Shown here piece after piece: positions 1 to 8,210 of a stretch of 64,000 nt of DNA (the stretch's first letter is position 1; each line of letters starts with the position of its first letter). Where the stretch lies: positions 81,076 to 145,075 of the forward strand of contig JAOUBJ010000015.1 of NCBI GenBank assembly GCA_029860345.1, written 5' to 3'. The stretch comes from Candidatus Zixiibacteriota bacterium. GTDB taxonomy: Bacteria; Zixibacteria; MSB-5A5; GN15; FEB-12. A program made the translations under genes and the position numbers. A model generated the notes under the pieces. The model was not told where the DNA came from. It did not search any database and saw only the letters and a program-made list of their open reading frames with translations.

Positions 1-504
1 GGCAGTACGGCTGATTACCAACCTACCCCGAATAATACACAACAATACGGCCAGAGCAAAGGTTTTTTGCTTTTGCGGCCCGCTCGTATTTACTAAAACA
101 AGATTAAATTAGTCGTAGTTCCGCGAGTAGAAAAATAGCAAGCCCGCCGACGCGGGAGGAGGTTCGCCGACGGGCTTTCAAGAATGTAGAATCCTTGATG
201 TCATTCCCATAACCCGGAAACCAGTTGGCAGGTTCCTTGGTAATCCTACTTCTGCTAATGGCGTACACGAACTGCCGCCAAAATGGCCGAAACTAACGTA
301 TTTCTAATGGAAAAAACTTGCATCGGGTAAACTGAGCAGGTAGTCTTCGACTCAAGAGTCAGGCAACAGTTGTCATCGCACCAGATTAATCTATGACCCT
401 TAAGGCGGGTGGGTCGCGCTCAAGGTTAGTCATGTCGGTCGAAGTACTTTGTGCGCAGTTAGCGGTTGGTTGGCGGACACACCGTAGGGGAAAGGAAAGC
501 GCTC
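1..504. other. Left-edge region without a recognisable gene
   Basis: I see no coding sequence in this stretch. It holds a hairpin (about 140-177) whose arms AAGCCCG and CGGGCTT flank a GC-rich loop; it could end a gene lying off the left edge or be another dispersed hairpin. A purine-rich ribosome-binding site (GGGGAAAGGAAAG) lies at 487-499, just before the first gene. No convincing promoter was found. Confidence 0.5.
136..180. terminator. Possible hairpin terminator
   Basis: Inverted repeat AAGCCCG (140-146) with CGGGCTT (171-177), followed on the plus strand by a short T tract and flanked on the other side by AAAAAT, so it could work in either direction. The loop is long and the T tracts are weak. 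It may simply be an intergenic repeat. Confidence 0.3.
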
Positions 505-2853
505 ATGGAAACCAGAAGTTCACACAGCATTAATCTGATCTTGGTGATATCAGTGTTTCTCATGGCGGTATTCACCGCCCGACAGGAGGAATACCTGTCT
601 TTGATCACCCCTTTGTTTTGGCTGGTGTTGGCCGGGGCGACCTGCCTGTCTCTCTGGCTTGCCTTTAATATTTCCACCAAGCGCTTGGTATCGCTGATCT
701 TTGTAGTAGTAGTGATAGAGTATCTCAACCAGACTATCAGCACCAACTACGAACTCTGGACTTATGCTCGTCCCTCGCTTTTGTTCTCTGTCTGGATCTG
801 GGTACTGGCCTCCATGACCTCATTCGCGCTGGCTCAACTTGTTTTGGCCAAGGTTCTCAACCGCATAAAGACACCAATTCCCAGAATTCTGAACACGATT
901 CTAATCGTCACCCTGGCCGGTGCCGGACTTATTCTGATGGGTCCAAGTCGACCGCTGGCCGGTCTTGAGTTCTGGGTTCTATACGTTCTGCTTTTGGCGG
1001 TGGCCGTCTATGCTTCATTCAAGATGGAGTTCTCTATATTCGTCGCCGTGGCTGTCGCAGCCATAGCGGTAGGTATACCCAGTGAATACTCCGGTTCGAC
1101 CGGTAGCGATCTCTGGTCATTTCCATTTGACATCGGTTTTCCGCCATTGTATTTGGTCCTTGCCTGCTGGCCCCTGGAGATAGTGGCGCAGTATTTTCTG
1201 TCCGGACTGCTGGCTGGGGAGTCATTCCAGGTCGCTTCGTCGGCAGGGAAGACGCTTCCTTCTCAGCCTGATGGCCAAAAGCCGGCAACCATTAAGCAGC
1301 CGCCCAAGGACCAGGTGCCGCCGACACCGAACGAGAAGCATCTCAGACTACTGATGAACATCAGCGGATGGACCTATCTGGCCGTCGGCTTCGCCTTCGC
1401 GATCATCCCGGACCGGATTCTGGGGTTGATCAACCAGTTGTCAGAGTGGCTCCTGCCCAGCCTGCCCACGACAGAGCCCTCGCCCGAGAAATTCTGGTTG
1501 GCCATGACTTTTTCGATGATGATGACTATTACCGCGGCCTGTTTTATGGCGGCCAATAGTATCAGAAAGAACAAGAGCTTTGTTGTCGTTGTCCTGGTGT
1601 CCAAGACCGCCTCAGCTTTGTGTTCACTGGCCTTCTTCTTGTGGTCGGCTAAGTTCCTTGCCTATCTGGTCATCTTCGTTGTCGATGGTTCCATTTTCTG
1701 GGTCACTCTTTACTTTTATCTGAGGGCGAATCGAGCCTTTTTCGAAGCCCAAACCGCCTATCTGCGCAAGCGGCCAAAGCAACTCAAAAAGGGACCGAGA
1801 GCCACTGTGGTCTCGCTCAAAGGTCCCGACAAGTTCGCCATCTTGAAGGAAGCTCTGGACCGATCGGGGTTCGACCAGGTGCTCAACAAGAAGTTCGAAG
1901 AGTCAGGTAAAGAGAAAAGTAGCTTCGCGGTGGTAGTCAAACCCAACTTCATGTTCATGCACTCCCGCGAAGACCCCTCGACCTATACCGACCCGACCTT
2001 GGTCGAAGCGCTCGTAGACCGTATTGCGGCCCTTGGATACACCAACATCACCCTGGTCGAGGCTCAGAGCACCTATGGCAACTACTACACCAACCGCGAG
2101 GTTCTTTCCGTGGCCGAATACGTCGGATACTCAACCGCTGGAAACTATCGCATTGTCGATTTGACCCAGGAGAAAGTTCCTTATGACTACGGTGGTCGTC
2201 TGGGATTGCATGTTGTCGGGCCGACCTGGCGAGATGCCGACTTCCGTGTATCATTCGCCAAGAACAAGACACATGTTTTCTGTAACTACACCCTGACCCT
2301 CAAGAATATTTACGGCACACTGCCTGAGCAGAATAAACTGAAAGAGTACCATACCAAGCGCGAGTACGACTGGCCGACCATCGAAACGCTCAAACACTTC
2401 CCGGTCCATTTCGGGATCATCGATGCCGTTATCAGCGCCGACGGACAGTTTGGGGTCATCGTTGATCCGTCGCCGCGACAAACCGACACGATAATCGCAG
2501 GCGACAACCTCTTGGCTGTCGACTGGGTGGGTGCGTCCAAGATGGGACTCGATCCGGACGATCCTCACGTGGGCAGGTTCCTGCCGCTGGCTCAGGAAGC
2601 GTTCGGGAAACCGGAAATCACATGGGTGGGTGACCAGTCTGTCTACCGGCCCTGGGACAATGTCAGCAATGTCATCATCCAGTCATTGGATTTGATCGAA
2701 GAAGCCTATCACTTCAGCAACTGGTGGTTCACCGGACTGACGGCGATGGACAGCCACTTCAAGCTTAAGAAGCAAAAGTGGCCGATCTATCTGCTGCGAT
2801 TAATACTGGCGCCGTTTAAGCGCCTGCTCTATCGGCACGACAAGTTGACATAG
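505..2853 (+). CDS. Multi-spanning membrane protein with C-terminal DUF362 domain
   Basis: A 782-residue protein. The first 420 or so residues form about a dozen hydrophobic segments in two blocks separated by a Pro/Gln/Lys-rich linker near residues 250-285. From about residue 430 the sequence matches DUF362 (a domain of unknown function often found with iron-sulfur proteins): VVVKPNFMF near residue 475, then TDPTLVEALVDRI, TLVEAQSTYG, and FAKNKTH before LTLKNIYGTLPEQNK. No ferredoxin-type Cys clusters are present, so it lacks the Fe-S module seen in many DUF362 proteins. ATG 505 is chosen because GGGGAAAGGAAAG lies 5-10 bases upstream; an in-frame TTG at 466 would add 13 unlikely residues. 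The gene converges with the channel gene at 2891. The fold assignment is fair; the function is unknown. Confidence 0.7.
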   Translation: METRSSHSINLILVISVFLMAVFTARQEEYLSLITPLFWLVLAGATCLSLWLAFNISTKRLVSLIFVVVVIEYLNQTISTNYELWTYARPSLLFSVWIWVLASMTSFALAQLVLAKVLNRIKTPIPRILNTILIVTLAGAGLILMGPSRPLAGLEFWVLYVLLLAVAVYASFKMEFSIFVAVAVAAIAVGIPSEYSGSTGSDLWSFPFDIGFPPLYLVLACWPLEIVAQYFLSGLLAGESFQVASSAGKTLPSQPDGQKPATIKQPPKDQVPPTPNEKHLRLLMNISGWTYLAVGFAFAIIPDRILGLINQLSEWLLPSLPTTEPSPEKFWLAMTFSMMMTITAACFMAANSIRKNKSFVVVVLVSKTASALCSLAFFLWSAKFLAYLVIFVVDGSIFWVTLYFYLRANRAFFEAQTAYLRKRPKQLKKGPRATVVSLKGPDKFAILKEALDRSGFDQVLNKKFEESGKEKSSFAVVVKPNFMFMHSREDPSTYTDPTLVEALVDRIAALGYTNITLVEAQSTYGNYYTNREVLSVAEYVGYSTAGNYRIVDLTQEKVPYDYGGRLGLHVVGPTWRDADFRVSFAKNKTHVFCNYTLTLKNIYGTLPEQNKLKEYHTKREYDWPTIETLKHFPVHFGIIDAVISADGQFGVIVDPSPRQTDTIIAGDNLLAVDWVGASKMGLDPDDPHVGRFLPLAQEAFGKPEITWVGDQSVYRPWDNVSNVIIQSLDLIEEAYHFSNWWFTGLTAMDSHFKLKKQKWPIYLLRLILAPFKRLLYRHDKLT

Positions 2854-2868
2854 GGCGGACGCCAAGCG

Positions 2869-2892
2869 GAGCGCGGACATCGCTCCGCGCTC
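2869..2892. terminator. Hairpin between convergent genes
   Basis: A perfect 9-bp stem (GAGCGCGGA at 2869-2877 with TCCGCGCTC at 2884-2892) sits between the stops of the DUF362 gene and the convergent channel gene. It has no T tract on either side, so intrinsic termination is uncertain; it may act only as an RNA 3' end stabiliser. Confidence 0.35.
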
Positions 2893-4129
2893 AGGCGCGC
2901 CCGGACAGCGCATGCAGGTCCGCCCCCGACGGACGCTGGAAAATGCGCAGACCAAACTGAGGCGCTATGGCCAGAAGATGGTCAAATATGTCCGACTGAA
3001 TATCCTCAAACCTGACCCAGTCCTGATCGTTGGAAAAAACATACATCTCAATAGGCAAGCCGTGATCGCCGGGCGGAAGCTGCCGCACCAGAAATGTCAT
3101 TTCCTGATGGATCTTTGGATGGTTCTTCAGATATTCAACCATGTAGGCGCGAAAGGTCCCGACGTTGGTAAGGCGTCGACTGTTGATCAAGTCCTGCGGG
3201 TCGTCGGCATGTTGGGCGTTGTGTTCGGTCAATTCAGTGCGCTTGGTTTTCAGATAGGTCTTGAGCAGGTTGATCTTCTCAAACCGATGGAGCATCGAAT
3301 CATCGCAGAAACGGATACTGTTAACGTCGATATTCAGTGAGCGTTTGATTCTGCGTCCACCAGACTCACTCATCCCGCGCCAGTTCTTGAATGTGTCGGA
3401 GATCAGAGCATAGGCCGGAATCGTCGAAATCGTTTTGTCCCAGTTTTGCACCTTGACCGTGTGCAAGGTGACGTCGATCACGTCGCCATCGGCGCCGAAC
3501 TTGGGCATCTCTATCCAGTCACCGATGCGCACCATATCGTTCATCGAAAGCTGCATGCTGGCTACAAAACCGAGTATGGAATCCTTGAATACCAAAATCA
3601 ACACCGCTGTCATGGCTCCCAGTCCGGTCAGTATGCCGGTGGGATCGCTATCGAGCAGGATAGCTACAACATAGATACCTAAGAAAACAAAGATGATGAT
3701 CTTGGCCACCTGAACGTATCCCTTGATCGGCCGGTCGCGCGAAGTTTCAAGCGACCGATAGATATCCACGGCAGCATTGAGAAAGGCGTTTATTACCAAC
3801 AGACCGGCCAGCACCATGTAGGCGGTAGAGAACCGCTGGATGGCTCCCATTATCGGCGGAAATAAGTTGGCCACATAGTAGATCACCAGAGCCGGGGCCA
3901 GGTGCGAGAGCCTGGAGAAAAACCGATGCTCCAGAAGGACATCGTCCCATCGCGTGCGACTCCGTTTGACGACATAGGACACGGCCACCAGCAGAATTCG
4001 ACGCGCCACAAAGTGCGCCAGCCAGGCCGCGATGATTGTGGCCACGATCAGACTTGCCCATCCCAGCGGCTCAGCGATACTCTCCGAGATACCCTGTCCG
4101 GTAAACCAGTCTCTTGCATTATCGAGCAT
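2891..4129 (-). CDS. ybdG: MscS-family mechanosensitive channel, YbdG/miniconductance type
   Basis: Inner-membrane mechanosensitive ion channel that releases solutes on hypo-osmotic shock. The 412-residue length equals the YbdG subfamily (415 in E. coli). Five hydrophobic segments cover residues about 18-180. The last leads into the MscS pore/beta-domain signature with LIFVFKDS-like LILVFKDSILGF, MVRIGDWIEMP and DVTLHTVKVQNWD. The subfamily-specific C-terminus follows: KNWRGMSESGGRRIKRSL, a charged segment with TNVGTFRAYMVEYLKNHP, and LPPGDHGLPIEMYVFSNDQDW. ATG 4129 is preferred over an in-frame GTG at 4138 because AAAGGTG is well placed before it. It is transcribed alone. Confidence 0.9.
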   Translation of the reverse strand: MLDNARDWFTGQGISESIAEPLGWASLIVATIIAAWLAHFVARRILLVAVSYVVKRSRTRWDDVLLEHRFFSRLSHLAPALVIYYVANLFPPIMGAIQRFSTAYMVLAGLLVINAFLNAAVDIYRSLETSRDRPIKGYVQVAKIIIFVFLGIYVVAILLDSDPTGILTGLGAMTAVLILVFKDSILGFVASMQLSMNDMVRIGDWIEMPKFGADGDVIDVTLHTVKVQNWDKTISTIPAYALISDTFKNWRGMSESGGRRIKRSLNIDVNSIRFCDDSMLHRFEKINLLKTYLKTKRTELTEHNAQHADDPQDLINSRRLTNVGTFRAYMVEYLKNHPKIHQEMTFLVRQLPPGDHGLPIEMYVFSNDQDWVRFEDIQSDIFDHLLAIAPQFGLRIFQRPSGADLHALSGRA

Positions 4130-4348
4130 ACATGACACCTTTGTCGAATTGAGTTATCACCAACATGGTGGCAAAAAGAGAGCCTGCGGCTTCCAACGCA
4201 ACTTTCAAATTAGTTATGGGCGCACGATAGTATGATCGGGTGGGTGACAGACGTCCTCATCTTCCTCTTTCCCGCGCCCCCCGTACTCGGCAGATGCCCA
4301 CACTCCCGTTTCCGTGCCCGGCAGACGTCCACATCTGCCGCTCTCATC
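4130..4348. repeat. Intergenic repeat segment with CGGCAGA/TCTGCCG palindrome
   Basis: The stretch between the divergent channel and SBBP genes holds no gene. It contains a palindromic element at 4319-4340 (arms CGGCAGA and TCTGCCG) and a degenerate copy near 4288-4303. Related elements recur near 6938-6960 and, inverted, near 63773-63795. This is one of several hairpin-repeat families scattered through the window. Confidence 0.55.
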
Positions 4349-4377
4349 TTGACAACCTGGCTATGATTATCTACATT
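4349..4377 (+). promoter_or_regulatory. Sigma-70-type promoter for the SBBP gene
   Basis: TTGACA (4349-4354), 17-base spacer, TACATT (4372-4377). Transcription would start near 4384, about 50 bases before the ATG at 4435. Confidence 0.65.
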
Positions 4378-4434
4378 ACCATGTGCTCTAGCCTTTGAAA
4401 AAGCAAGGGATCCGGTAACCTGAGGAGGCGATTA

Positions 4435-6867
4435 ATGTCCAACACTTCAAGAAGCGTGGTGTGGCTTGCGGCAGTGGTGACTCTGTGTGCTTCTGCGGCT
4501 GCTGTCGACCAATCCGTCACCGTGACCCGCAACATCGCGTCAATGCCGTTGGCTTTCACGGAAAACAGGGGGCAGTGGGACGATCGCGTTCTGTTCCGCG
4601 CCAACGCCTCAGGAGCCAAGATGTGGTTCACTACAGGCGGCGCATACTACCAATTCACCAGGCGAGTTCCTGTAGGCCAGGACCCTCGTAATCCTGACGA
4701 ACACAGTGGGCGGCTGAACCGTGTCACCCTGAGCGCAGTCGAAGGGCAAGTGTCCCGATCTGAAGGTGTCACCCCGAGCGGAGTCGAGGGGCGACCTCAC
4801 CAACCCGACAGTATCGAATCTATCGCCATCAAAACCTCTTTCGTCGGTGCAAATCCCAACCCTCAGATGACCGGCATAGATGCCATGGGGTACAAATGCA
4901 ACTACTTCATCGGCAACGACCCGGACGAGTGGCACACCGATGTCCCCAACTTCGAGGCGATCATCTACGAAGATATCTATCCCGGTATCGACCTGAAATA
5001 CTACGGTAACGGCAAACAGATGGAGTACGATTTCATCGTCTCACCGGGCGCGGACGTTGCGCAGATCCGTGTGCAATACGAAGGGGCGAAATCCGTCACG
5101 GTCAACTCGCGGGGTGATTTGATTGTGGAGACGGAGTGGAACACGATCACGGAAGCCCGTCCGTTTGTCTATCAGGACGACGGTGCGACACGCCGCGAGC
5201 TTGCCGGTATGTACGTTTTACTGGATGATAACACCTTCGGTTTTGAGTTGGGCCACGACTACGACCCTGCCATTCCGGTCGTAATTGACCCGACAATCGA
5301 ATACTCCAGCTATCTTGGGGGTAGTGCCGACGACACTTGTTGGGCTATCGCGGTAGACAACAGCGGCATGGCTGTTGTCACAGGCGGTACTTATTCATCA
5401 GACTTTCCGATCGAGACCCCCTACCAAATAAACCAGGGGGATCAAGATGCCTTCGTGACAAAACTGAACAGCACGGGCGACGGTCTGATCTTTAGCACCT
5501 ATCTGGGCGGTGGCAGTGTAGACAGGGCTCGGGCTATCGCGGTAGACGCCAACGGTCATGCCTTTGTGACGGGTCATACGTTTTCGTCGGACTACCCGAC
5601 CGAAAACCCTTTTCAAACGGTACAGGGAGAAGCAGATGTCTTTGTGACGCAACTGAACAGCTCGGGCAACGGACTGATTTACAGCACCTATTTGGGTGCC
5701 AGCGGTTGGGAATATGGCAATAGTATTGCATTGGATGATAGCGGCCATGCTTTCTTGACGGGGAATACTCTATCAAGCAACTTTCCGACCGAGAATCCCT
5801 ATCAGATAGACCCCGGACTAAACGCAACGGACGCATTTGTGACCAAGCTGAACAGTTCAGGCAATGGCCTGATTTACAGCACGTATCTGGGCGGCAGTTA
5901 CATCGACTACAGTTGGTGTATCGTAGTAGACGACCGAGGCAGTGCTTTCGTGGCAGGCTACACGTTTTCGTCGGATTTCCCGACGAAAAACCCTTTTCAA
6001 ACAGATCAGGGTGAAAGGGATGTCTTTGTAACCAAGTTTAACAGCACGGGCGACAGCTTGATCTACAGCACCTACCTGGGCAGTAGCGGAGCGGACGTGG
6101 GCGCCTATATTGCAGTGACCGACAGCGGCAACATCATTGTGACGGGCTCTACATGGTCGTCGGACTTTCCAGTCCAATACCCTCTCCACCTACATCGGGG
6201 TTATTATGACGCTTTTGTTACCATATTGAGTGGGGCTGGAGACAGCCTGATTTACAGCACCTATCTGGGCGGCACCGATCATGATTACGTCTTCGGCGCC
6301 GCTGCGGACGGTCAGGGCAACGCTATCGTAGCGGGCTACACTGATTCACGTAACTTCCCGACCCTTAACCCCCTTCAAACTGACCCGGGAGACAACGTCA
6401 ACGCGGACGTCTACTTAACGGTACTGGACGGTTCCGGCAAAGGCCTGCTCTACAGCACCTATTTGGGCGGCGGCGGCAGGGACAGAGGTCACGGTTTGGC
6501 GCTTGACGACAGTGGCAACGTATACGTGACTGGGTCTACTGACTCCCCAGATTTTCCGACCTCCGATCCCTATCAAACATATCAGGGAGGCGGTGATGGT
6601 TTCGTTGCCAAACTTAGCGGCCCCTTTGGCTGCTGCATACCGCCGATCCGAGGCGATGTCAACCTCATGAGTGAATACCCAAACATCGCGGATGTCACGT
6701 GGCTTGTTTTTTACATGTTCGAAGAGGGCGAACTTCCTCCCTGTTGGTCGGAAGCCAACGTCGACGGTGTTGGTCCCGATGATGTAAACGGAGTTAACAT
6801 TGGCGATCTGGTATATTTGGTTGACTACCTGTTCCATATAGGCCCTGAGCCGGTGGCGTGTCCGTAG
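4435..6867 (+). CDS. Secreted SBBP beta-propeller protein with dockerin-like C-terminus
   Basis: An 810-residue exported protein. A signal peptide covers residues 1-24. An N-terminal domain starts with the AFTENRGQWDDRVLFRA motif common before SBBP repeats. About eight SBBP repeats follow (residues about 288-725), each with a variant of YSTYLGG, then GxAxVTGxTxSSDFPT and DAFVTKLNSxGxxLIYS. The C-terminus (from about 735) has two calcium-loop-like dockerin segments, GDVNLMSEYPNIADVTWL and DVNGVNIGDLVYLVDYLF. ATG 4435 follows a GAGGAGG ribosome-binding site. Residues about 96-121 (VTLSAVEGQ and VTPSGVEGR) are encoded by two copies of a dispersed intergenic repeat and look like an in-frame insertion. 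No T9SS sorting domain is present. The likely role is an extracellular binding protein; its ligand is unknown. Confidence 0.85.
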   Translation: MSNTSRSVVWLAAVVTLCASAAAVDQSVTVTRNIASMPLAFTENRGQWDDRVLFRANASGAKMWFTTGGAYYQFTRRVPVGQDPRNPDEHSGRLNRVTLSAVEGQVSRSEGVTPSGVEGRPHQPDSIESIAIKTSFVGANPNPQMTGIDAMGYKCNYFIGNDPDEWHTDVPNFEAIIYEDIYPGIDLKYYGNGKQMEYDFIVSPGADVAQIRVQYEGAKSVTVNSRGDLIVETEWNTITEARPFVYQDDGATRRELAGMYVLLDDNTFGFELGHDYDPAIPVVIDPTIEYSSYLGGSADDTCWAIAVDNSGMAVVTGGTYSSDFPIETPYQINQGDQDAFVTKLNSTGDGLIFSTYLGGGSVDRARAIAVDANGHAFVTGHTFSSDYPTENPFQTVQGEADVFVTQLNSSGNGLIYSTYLGASGWEYGNSIALDDSGHAFLTGNTLSSNFPTENPYQIDPGLNATDAFVTKLNSSGNGLIYSTYLGGSYIDYSWCIVVDDRGSAFVAGYTFSSDFPTKNPFQTDQGERDVFVTKFNSTGDSLIYSTYLGSSGADVGAYIAVTDSGNIIVTGSTWSSDFPVQYPLHLHRGYYDAFVTILSGAGDSLIYSTYLGGTDHDYVFGAAADGQGNAIVAGYTDSRNFPTLNPLQTDPGDNVNADVYLTVLDGSGKGLLYSTYLGGGGRDRGHGLALDDSGNVYVTGSTDSPDFPTSDPYQTYQGGGDGFVAKLSGPFGCCIPPIRGDVNLMSEYPNIADVTWLVFYMFEEGELPPCWSEANVDGVGPDDVNGVNIGDLVYLVDYLFHIGPEPVACP
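4721..4792 (+). repeat. Two dispersed-repeat copies inside the SBBP coding frame
   Basis: Two direct copies of the family GTCACCCTGAGCGCAGTCG...GGG start at 4721 and 4766, 45 bases apart, so the frame is kept. The same element lies between genes at about 12672, 17904, 18189, 27719, 32750, 40548, 63028, 63443, 63598 and 63876. Here it is translated, adding low-complexity Val/Thr/Ser/Glu/Gly residues to the N-terminal domain. Confidence 0.8.
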
Positions 6868-7077
6868 CCAGTAGGGCAGCATCCCTGTGATGCTGCAGAC
6901 GTGTCGTCACAACACCGTAACCAGCATTCCCGTGCTCGGTAGATGTCCACATCTGCCGCCATCTCATGCCGGGTGGCCGTCTCAAACCTCGTTTGGGACG
7001 GGGGATTTATTGAGCCACCCCCAAACCGAGTTTGAGCGTGCCACCCAGAGCCGCGAAGACCGACGCCCATGCGCCAG
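6868..7077. repeat. Mosaic hairpin repeats between convergent genes
   Basis: No gene is seen. The segment contains a CGGTAGATG/CATCTGCCG element (about 6938-6960) and a composite unit at about 6969-7049 with GGTGGCCGTCTCAAAC...GTTTGGGACGG and CCCCCAAACC...GTTTGAGCGTGCCACCC. Close copies of the composite lie at about 32791-32871, and parts at 18469, 27867, 32528, 62983, 63091 and 63827. Confidence 0.65.
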
Positions 7078-7974
7078 CTACAACACCGTGACCAGCATCA
7101 CGCCTAGCATGGCCAGGCCGATGCCGATCAATCGGTACCGGGTGATCGGTTCCTTCAGGAATAGTACCGCGAATATGAATATGAAAACAGAAGCTGTCTG
7201 ATTCAACGCCGAGGCAATAGATGCCTGCGTAAACTTCATCCCGCCCAGCCACAAAACCATCGCCAGGAATCCTCCCATAATCGAGCCGCTCAGTGTGTAA
7301 ACCCAGCGCTGTTTGGACTTGACCGACTGTATGATCTCCCGCCGCTTCTTGTGTACCGCCACAGCAATCAACAACACCGCCACTCCTCCAACCAGTCGCA
7401 CCTCGGTGACCCAGAGCAGGGGGGAGCGATCCAGAAGCGGTTTGATCATCACGATCCCGACGCCGTTGGCTATCTGAGCCAGGATTCCCCAGATCATTCC
7501 CTCGGCGATCTGGCGGCGGGTGAGGCCGTTCGACTGTCGTTCAAACGATGCGGCCAACACCGCCGACACAATCAGCCCGGCGCCAAAAACCTGCCACAGC
7601 GTCAGCGTTTCGTTGAGGTAGAACATCGACAGCACAATGATAAACGGGCTGTAAAGGCAGACGACAATGGACATGAGTCCGGCGCCCAACCGGTTGAGAC
7701 TCTTAAAGTAAAGCGTGTCAGCTAAACCGATACCCAAAGCCCCGGAGGCCAGCAGCAGAATATAATCCCAAACGGGCACCGACCGAAAGAGCGATTCACC
7801 CAGTATCCACATGGTGGGCAGAAAGAGCAGGAGTGCAAGCAAATCCTTGAACAGGTTCAGCCCGATAGGATGTACGGTCTCGCCGCTCTTCTTGAACAGG
7901 ATTACAGCTCCCGCCCAAACGACCGCCGTCAGCAGGGCGATAATCTCTCCGAAGTGTGGCTCTATAAAACTCAA
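7078..7974 (-). CDS. EamA/DMT-family membrane transporter
   Basis: A 298-residue integral membrane protein with ten hydrophobic helices arranged as two EamA repeats: residues about 5-140, starting IIALLTAVVWAGAVILFKKS, and about 155-298, ending RYRLIGIGLAMLGVMLVTVL. Each half ends with the usual LNETLTLWQVFGAGLIVSAV or LKEPITRYRLIGIGL motif. The family exports or imports small metabolites (amino acids, nucleotides, sugars); the substrate cannot be read from the sequence. The frame opens with TTG 7974; the start is uncertain because only a crowded CAGAGG precedes it. It converges with the SBBP gene and appears monocistronic. Confidence 0.8.
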   Translation of the reverse strand: MSFIEPHFGEIIALLTAVVWAGAVILFKKSGETVHPIGLNLFKDLLALLLFLPTMWILGESLFRSVPVWDYILLLASGALGIGLADTLYFKSLNRLGAGLMSIVVCLYSPFIIVLSMFYLNETLTLWQVFGAGLIVSAVLAASFERQSNGLTRRQIAEGMIWGILAQIANGVGIVMIKPLLDRSPLLWVTEVRLVGGVAVLLIAVAVHKKRREIIQSVKSKQRWVYTLSGSIMGGFLAMVLWLGGMKFTQASIASALNQTASVFIFIFAVLFLKEPITRYRLIGIGLAMLGVMLVTVL

Positions 7975-8210
7975 CCTCTGACTCTCACTCTATCCCTGCG
8001 CGATCATCGCACAATGCCGGACAATGTAAGGAATCTGCCCAGATTGTCCAAGGGCCATATATGGCTTTCTCGCGCCCCCGCTGTCATTCCCTCGCAGGTG
8101 GGGTGCCGCCGGAATCGACGAGCCCGAAGACGGACCCGCCCTACAAGAGCAACCCGGTTGCGAAAAGCCACGATTGGCCGTACATTCGCTAGCTGGATGG
8201 TGAAGGTAGA

